Origin: Lacibacter sediminis
Lineage (GTDB): Bacteria; Bacteroidota; Bacteroidia; Chitinophagales; Chitinophagaceae
Assembly: GCF_014168535.1 (NCBI RefSeq)
Contig: NZ_CP060007.1
Span: 2,852,001-2,916,000, forward strand
DNA length: 64,000 nucleotides
Direction: 5' to 3'
Shown here: positions 59,654 through 64,000 of the stretch, in pieces
Position numbering within the stretch: position 1 is the stretch's first letter
Layout: each line of letters opens with the position of its first letter
Made by a program: the position numbers and the translations under genes
The notes under the pieces: model-generated
What the model was told of the DNA's origin: nothing
Databases searched by the model: none
Seen by the model: the letters and a program-made list of their open reading frames with translations, nothing else

Positions 59654-60778
59654 ATGAAATATTCAATCCTGTCTATATCACTTCTGCTGTTGCTGGCCTG
59701 CAACAGTAAGAATAAAACGGAAGGAACAGAAACCGTGCTTGAAACAACAACCGTCACACTCACCGATGCTCAACTAAAAAATGCAGCACTTGAATTAGTG
59801 CAGGTACAGCAACGTTCCGTTTCTTCTATATTAAAACTCAACGGACGCATTGATGTGCCGCCGCAGAACATTGTTTCTATCAGTGTGCCATTAGGTGGCT
59901 ATCTGAAATCAACAAAGTTGTTACCGGGTATGCATTTACGGAAAGGTGAAGTGATCGCTATCATCGAAGACCAGCAATATATTCAGTTGCAACAGGATTA
60001 CTTAACAGCCAAAGCAAAGATCGGTTTTACTGAGGCCGAATACCTGCGTCAAAAAGAGCTGAACGAAAGCAAAGCCAGCAGCGATAAAGTATATCAACAG
60101 GCCGAAGCAGAATTCAGAAGTCAGAAAATACTCATCAGTGCATTAGGTGAAAAACTGAAACTGGCCGGCATCAACACCAATCAGCTCACCGAGCAAAACA
60201 TCACCCGCAGTATTCAACTGCACTCGCCTATTGATGGTTATGTATCGAAAGTGAATGTAAATATTGGTAAATATGTTGCTCCTACTGATGTTTTGTTTGA
60301 ATTGATCAACCCGACAGATATTCATCTTGCATTAACCGTATTTGAGAAGGATGTGAACAAACTTTTTATCGGACAAAAGATTGTATCGTATACCAATAAT
60401 GATCCTGAGAATAAACATTACGGTGATATCATTCTAATTGGTAAAGACCTTGGGCCCGACCGCAGCACGGAAGTGCATTGCCATTTTGATGATTATGATA
60501 AAACGCTCATCCCGGGCACTTACATGAATGCAGATGTTGAAGTAAAGAATAAAGCCGCATGGGTTCTACCGGAAGATGCGGTAGTGCGGTTTGAAAACAA
60601 GCAATACGTCTTCGTTAAAAAGACCGAGAAAACATTTGAGCTATTGGAAATTCAACCCGGCGTTTCCGAAAACGGATTCACCGAAATTCGGAATGATGAA
60701 AGCTTGCAGCAAAAACAAATAGTAAGCAAGGGGGCCTATACTTTACTGATGAGCCTGAAGAATAAAGCAGAAGATTAA
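59654..60778 (+). CDS. CzcB/CusB-type periplasmic adaptor, lipoprotein
   Basis: A lipoprotein signal (ISLLLLLAC) precedes a membrane-fusion protein of 374 residues. The blocks are VSISVPLGGYLKSTKLLPGMHLRKGEVIAIIE (lipoyl-like half-motif), a coiled-coil hairpin (about residues 105-170), a LHSPIDGYVSKVNVNIGKYVAPTDVLFE second half, and a barrel region. It would bridge the RND pump and the outer-membrane factor across the periplasm. It starts 10 bp after the pump gene, so the operon encodes pump, outer-membrane channel and adaptor in two open frames. Confidence 0.93.
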   Translation: MKYSILSISLLLLLACNSKNKTEGTETVLETTTVTLTDAQLKNAALELVQVQQRSVSSILKLNGRIDVPPQNIVSISVPLGGYLKSTKLLPGMHLRKGEVIAIIEDQQYIQLQQDYLTAKAKIGFTEAEYLRQKELNESKASSDKVYQQAEAEFRSQKILISALGEKLKLAGINTNQLTEQNITRSIQLHSPIDGYVSKVNVNIGKYVAPTDVLFELINPTDIHLALTVFEKDVNKLFIGQKIVSYTNNDPENKHYGDIILIGKDLGPDRSTEVHCHFDDYDKTLIPGTYMNADVEVKNKAAWVLPEDAVVRFENKQYVFVKKTEKTFELLEIQPGVSENGFTEIRNDESLQQKQIVSKGAYTLLMSLKNKAED

Positions 60779-60793
60779 AAAATTAAATTATTT

Positions 60794-60834
60794 AACAGCA
60801 GTATGCAAATCGAAAATGATTTGCATGCTGCTGT
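60794..60834 (+). terminator. Long hairpin after the adaptor gene
   Basis: An 18-bp near-perfect stem (60794-60811 with 60818-60834, one wobble pair) sits 15 bp after the adaptor stop. The 3' flank is not T-rich, so it may act as a terminator or as a 3' RNA-stabilising hairpin. Confidence 0.6.
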
Positions 60835-60851
60835 TGATGACATAAAATCAC

Positions 60852-60867
60852 TGTGACTTATGTCACA
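60852..60867. promoter_or_regulatory. TGTGA-N6-TCACA palindrome, CRP/FNR-family operator candidate
   Basis: The 16-bp site TGTGACTTATGTCACA has perfect six-base arms around TTAT and matches the classic CRP consensus TGTGA-N6-TCACA. It lies upstream of a near-consensus -7 box (TACCTTTA, 60895-60902), centred about 48 nt before the predicted transcription start, where an activator could contact polymerase. Which CRP/FNR-family protein would bind it in this phylum is not known from the sequence. Confidence 0.55.
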
Positions 60868-61060
60868 TTAGATTGCATCATTTATATATTGTTGTACCTT
60901 TATAGAAATCTAAACATACCGTGTACAATAAAAAATTAGTACAAGCGTATAAAGGTTGAAACACTCCCCACCAATTTCTATTTCTGTTTAAGATCAATGC
61001 CACTGCAGCTTGCTGCCGGGTAATTGAATTTTTTTACGTTAACGATAAACCGCATAGCAC

Positions 61061-61774
61061 ATGAAAAAAATGATGCGCATGGGGAGTGTAATTGTTATTG
61101 CCTTTACCTTTTTCTTTCATGCCTGCAAACATCAAATTCCGGTGACTCCCGACAATGGCAATCCCGGTGGTGTTTCCGGTATACCCGGCACCGTTGGTCG
61201 TACTTGCAGTACCGACTCAGTTTATTTTGCCAATGATATTTATCCACTCCTCAGCTCAACCTGTGCTATGGCCGGATGTCATGATGCTATCACACATAAA
61301 GAAGGGATCGATCTTTCGACCTATAATAATATCAAAAATTATATCGTGGCTGGTAATGCATCGGAAAGCAAGATTTACAAAACCATTATCAAAACAGATA
61401 ATGAACGGATGCCTCCTCCTCCAATGCCTGCATGGACAACTGAACAGGTAACAAAACTCCGTACATGGATCAACCAAGGTGCAAAAAACAATGCCTGCGA
61501 CAGATGTGATACAACTGATTATAAATTCAGTACTGCCATCAAACCTTTAATACAGAATAAATGCCAGGGCTGCCATAATCCGGCATCATTGGGAGGAGGA
61601 ATTGATCTGTCAACTTACACAGCAATCAAAGCTGCAGGTACTAATGGTAAACTCTATGGTTCCATTAATTGGTCGGCCGGTTATATTCCAATGCCACAAG
61701 GCGGATTAAAAATGCCGGACTGTGAAATCAAACAGATCAGAAAATGGATCGATGCAGGCATGCTCAATAACTAA
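61061..61774 (+). CDS. Lipoprotein with two c-type cytochrome-like domains
   Basis: A lipoprotein signal ends FFHAC (Cys22), followed by about 40 linker residues rich in Pro, Gly and Asn. Two cytochrome-like modules follow, each a YPLLSSTC or KPLIQNKC opening, a heme-binding motif and a Met-containing MPPPPMP or MPQGG stretch that may supply the sixth ligand. The first motif is CAMAGCH (Cys-x4-Cys-His), unusual spacing; the second is CQGCH (Cys-x2-Cys-His). The module is the planctomycete-type cytochrome C domain. The protein may pass electrons at the outer surface of a membrane. Confidence 0.8.
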   Translation: MKKMMRMGSVIVIAFTFFFHACKHQIPVTPDNGNPGGVSGIPGTVGRTCSTDSVYFANDIYPLLSSTCAMAGCHDAITHKEGIDLSTYNNIKNYIVAGNASESKIYKTIIKTDNERMPPPPMPAWTTEQVTKLRTWINQGAKNNACDRCDTTDYKFSTAIKPLIQNKCQGCHNPASLGGGIDLSTYTAIKAAGTNGKLYGSINWSAGYIPMPQGGLKMPDCEIKQIRKWIDAGMLNN

Positions 61775-61785
61775 ACTAAAAAAGT

Positions 61786-62145
61786 ATGAAGCGGATCATC
61801 ATGTATGTGTTCATCATTCTCAGCAGCTCCTGTTATTACGATGCTGCAGATCTTTTATATCCAGCCAGTGGCGTTTGTGACACCACTCCAACATCGTATT
61901 CACAAAAAGTTGTGCCGCTGCTGCAACAACAATGTTACAGTTGTCATTTGAATGCGTCAACAGGCGGCGGTATTATGATGGGCACTTATACTGCAGACAA
62001 AGTACTTGCAACAAACGGTAAACTTTATGGAAGCATCAGTCATACGGCTGGTTATTCAGCAATGCCGAAAGGCGGAGCAAAAATGACCAACTGTCAAATT
62101 GCAATTATTAAACAATGGATCGATGCGGGAACACCTGCTAATTAA
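61786..62145 (+). CDS. Single-domain cytochrome-like lipoprotein, paralogue of its neighbour
   Basis: A lipoprotein signal (IIMYVFIILSSSC) is followed by one cytochrome-like module with CYSCH (Cys-x2-Cys-His) and MPKGG. It aligns along its length with the second module of the protein encoded just upstream (shared TNGKLYGSI and WIDAG). It lies 11 bp after that gene, and local duplication is the simplest explanation. Length is 119 residues. The predicted role is the same electron transfer. Confidence 0.8.
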   Translation: MKRIIMYVFIILSSSCYYDAADLLYPASGVCDTTPTSYSQKVVPLLQQQCYSCHLNASTGGGIMMGTYTADKVLATNGKLYGSISHTAGYSAMPKGGAKMTNCQIAIIKQWIDAGTPAN

Positions 62146-62155
62146 TAAAGTTGTT

Positions 62156-62611
62156 ATGAAACGGAAAAAGATTCTCAGAAACAGTTTACTTCTTATGCTG
62201 ATACTTGGAACAATTGTAGCTTATTTCGCTTACAGAGAATACAACCGAAAATCAGAAAACGTTGACAAACTTGAAGCTGAATTTGAACTGACAACCGATG
62301 AACTGATCCGGGAGTTTACAGAAAATGAACAAGCAGCTACACAAAAATATGCGGGCAAAGTACTTCAGGTGGAAGGGCAATTAAAGACAACCGACGTTGA
62401 TGATAAAGGAAATTATACTGTTGTGTTGGGCAATCCTGCTTTGCCTTCATCTGTGAGATGCAGTATTGACACAATATTTTCTGTTGAAAAAAATAATCTG
62501 CAGATCAACATTCCAATTACAGTTAAAGGGATCTGTACAGGTTTCAATGCCGATGAATTGGGCATTGGTTCTGATGTGTTGCTGAATCGGTGCATCATCA
62601 TTCAAAAATAA
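62156..62611 (+). CDS. tRNA_anti-like OB-fold membrane-anchored protein
   Basis: The start at 62156 gives a 151-residue protein with one N-terminal helix (SLLLMLILGTIVAYFAY), a coiled-coil linker and an OB-fold domain (KYAGKVLQVEGQLKTTDVDDKGNYTVVLG...SVRCSID). This fits the tRNA_anti-like family, an OB-fold group found in exported Bacteroidota proteins whose ligand is unknown. It starts 10 bp after the cytochrome-like gene and 25 bp before the YceI gene, as part of the same run. Confidence 0.72.
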   Translation: MKRKKILRNSLLLMLILGTIVAYFAYREYNRKSENVDKLEAEFELTTDELIREFTENEQAATQKYAGKVLQVEGQLKTTDVDDKGNYTVVLGNPALPSSVRCSIDTIFSVEKNNLQINIPITVKGICTGFNADELGIGSDVLLNRCIIIQK

Positions 62612-62636
62612 ACTACTACACACTAAATCAGCAGAT

Positions 62637-63194
62637 ATGAAAAAGATAAGTTGGTTACTCATTGTTTTACTGTTTGCAGGAACAGTTTTTGCACAGGACA
62701 AATATTTTACTAAAACCGGTAAGATCAATTTCGATGCTACTTCTCCCGGCTCTCCCGAACAAGTTGAAGGCATTCATAAAAGCGTGCTTTGTGTACTTGA
62801 CACGAAGACCGGCAATATGCAATTCTCTGTTGCCATGAAAGGCTTTGAATTTGAACGGGCTTTAATGCAGGAACATTTCAACGAAAACTATATTGAAAGC
62901 GATCAGTTTCCCAAATCAGAATTCAAGGGAATGATCAGCAACAACAGCAGCGTAAACTATACAGCAAATGGTGAATACAAGGTTTCAGTAAAAGGAAAGC
63001 TAACCATACATGGTATAACAAAGGACATTGAAACAACTGGAAATCTTGTGATAAAAAATGGTAAGATATCCGCAACCTCTGTCTTTACAGTTCTGCTTGC
63101 CGATTATAAAATAAGCATACCGGGCCTGGTTGCAGACAAAGTTTCAAAAACGGCGAAGATCATTGTGAATTGTTTGCTCGACCCATTGCGCTAA
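62637..63194 (+). CDS. YceI-family exported protein
   Basis: A signal peptide (KISWLLIVLLFAGTVFA) precedes the lipocalin-like YceI domain: KINFDATSPGSPEQVEGIHKS, GNMQFSVAMKGFEFERALMQEHF, the YIESDQFPKSEFKG motif, and GKLTIHGITKDIETTG. Several YceI proteins bind isoprenoid lipids in the periplasm. The 185-residue length is normal. The gene lies between the OB-fold gene and a DUF5777 barrel gene, in a run of exported proteins. Confidence 0.9.
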   Translation: MKKISWLLIVLLFAGTVFAQDKYFTKTGKINFDATSPGSPEQVEGIHKSVLCVLDTKTGNMQFSVAMKGFEFERALMQEHFNENYIESDQFPKSEFKGMISNNSSVNYTANGEYKVSVKGKLTIHGITKDIETTGNLVIKNGKISATSVFTVLLADYKISIPGLVADKVSKTAKIIVNCLLDPLR

Positions 63195-63219
63195 ATAAAC
63201 AACTCATTCTTCAATCAAC

Positions 63220-64000
63220 ATGAAAAAGCAAACTTATTTCGCAGCCGCATTATTTTTCCTGATGTTTTCTTTCAAAGCAAAAGCACAGGAAACCGAAGAC
63301 TTGTTAAGTCTTGTTGATTCAGGAGGCACAACGAAGACATTCATCAAATCTGCATTCAAATCAACAAGAGTCATCAATGGTCACTCGTTGGAATTTCTTT
63401 CGCCCGGCACGATGGACTTTCGTATACTGCATCGATTCGGGCAGCTTGATCAGGGATACAAAAACTTTTTCGGTTTAGACCAGGCCAGTATGCGCATGGG
63501 TTTTGATTTTGGATTGTATCGTAACCTGATGATTGGCGTTGGCAGAAGCACCTTCAAAAAAGAACTGGATGGTTATTTCAAATACGCACCCATCATGCAA
63601 TCAACAGGAAACAAAAGTTTTCCAATGACCATTGCCATCGCAGCCGGTATTACCATGAATACTTCTCCTTGGGCCGACCCAACCATCAACAATTATTTTT
63701 CGTCACGCCTTGCCTATTATTACCAGCTGATAGTTGGAAGAAAATTCTCTGAACGTTTTACACTGCAGTTAACACCAACAATGGTTCATACAAATCTCGT
63801 TGCACTGCATACGCAGCCAAACGATGTGTTTGCACTTGGTGCCGGAGCACGTTTAAAATTGACAAAACGCATTGCACTCACAGGTGATTATTTCCACTTG
63901 TTTAATGGTATTGAGCGGGGAGTTACTTATCATCCCCTGTCGATTGGTGTTGATATTGAAACCGGCGGCCACGTGTTCCAACTTCATTTTTCCAATGCAA
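63220..64000 (+). CDS. DUF5777-family outer-membrane beta-barrel protein, cut by the window end
   Basis: ATG at 63220, 25 bp after the YceI stop, opens a frame that is still running at 64000 (260 codons). A signal peptide (FFLMFSFKAKA) is followed by LEFLSPGTMDFRILHRFGQLDQGYKNFFGLDQASMRMGFDFG, the DUF5777 opening, then strands ending in aromatic residues (MIGVGRSTF, YYYQLIVGRKF). The 3' end is missing. It would sit in the outer membrane next to the YceI and cytochrome-like proteins. Confidence 0.8.
   Translation, partial: MKKQTYFAAALFFLMFSFKAKAQETEDLLSLVDSGGTTKTFIKSAFKSTRVINGHSLEFLSPGTMDFRILHRFGQLDQGYKNFFGLDQASMRMGFDFGLYRNLMIGVGRSTFKKELDGYFKYAPIMQSTGNKSFPMTIAIAAGITMNTSPWADPTINNYFSSRLAYYYQLIVGRKFSERFTLQLTPTMVHTNLVALHTQPNDVFALGAGARLKLTKRIALTGDYFHLFNGIERGVTYHPLSIGVDIETGGHVFQLHFSNA

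Noticed and set aside
1..64000. tRNA or rRNA genes and prophage or transposase genes
   Set aside because: I found no cloverleaf with CCA-type ends, no rRNA-like conserved stretches and no integrase or transposase motifs, although reading by eye may miss a tRNA.

Overview
The window looks like a chromosome segment of a Bacteroidota bacterium, most likely of the Chitinophagaceae type. Supporting signs are GSCFA, DUF4270, DUF4294, DUF4397 and DUF5777 proteins, a fused SecDF, an RND-TolC fusion, a type IX secretion sorting domain, LytTR/LytS regulation, bacillithiol synthesis, and -7 promoter boxes of the form TAnnTTTG. No rRNA, tRNA, CRISPR array, integrase or transposase gene was recognised. 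Family assignments come from motifs read by eye; no database search was possible.

Layout. 1-2300: an HD-domain hydrolase, then an AT-rich accessory patch with a nested palindrome (718-905), two overlapping small membrane-protein genes and a coiled-coil protein. 2304-8702: a minus-strand run (HTH regulator, HMG-CoA lyase, GSCFA protein) facing an outer-membrane barrel and a TonB-dependent receptor. 8705-13195: minus-strand rlmB, metK, a DUF4270 lipoprotein and a glycogen-synthase-like gene. 13303-19995: a plus-strand run with panC, panD, an LPG-synthase-like membrane protein, a heptose-phosphate nucleotidyltransferase, ppk1, ppx and panB. It groups coenzyme A precursor synthesis with polyphosphate metabolism. 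20143-28526: lipoproteins, an aminotransferase, a class-A beta-lactamase-like hydrolase, secDF, an exported protein of unknown function and an IscA-type protein. 28636-34806: a membrane-anchored protein followed by a methylmalonyl-CoA mutase catalytic subunit, a flavin split-barrel protein, a class-C beta-lactamase-like hydrolase and an M20D amidohydrolase. 34879-44117: a LytS/LytTR pair, an intradiol-dioxygenase-like lipoprotein, YggS, an acyl-CoA dehydrogenase, a secreted MORN-caspase protein, a TPMT-type methyltransferase, a fatty acid desaturase and BshB1. 44244-49746: a possible immunity protein, a DUF4294 protein, ccmF, a Cys-type ccmE and an arginase-family enzyme.

49747-64000 is the most unusual part. 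A 563-bp intergenic region carries a duplicated leader-like element. Next comes a 1098-residue T9SS cargo protein with six 88-residue repeats in an alternating pattern. A metal-efflux operon follows, with a CzcA-type RND pump fused to a TolC-type outer-membrane factor and a separate CzcB-type adaptor. The window ends in a run of cytochrome-like lipoproteins, an OB-fold protein, a YceI protein and a DUF5777 barrel, preceded by a perfect TGTGA-N6-TCACA operator-like site.

In most genes whose longest open frame begins well upstream, I chose an internal start because it gives a clean signal peptide or family N-terminus. In several cases (metK, the acyl-CoA dehydrogenase, ccmE, the desaturase, secDF) a TAnnTTTG box just upstream supports that choice.
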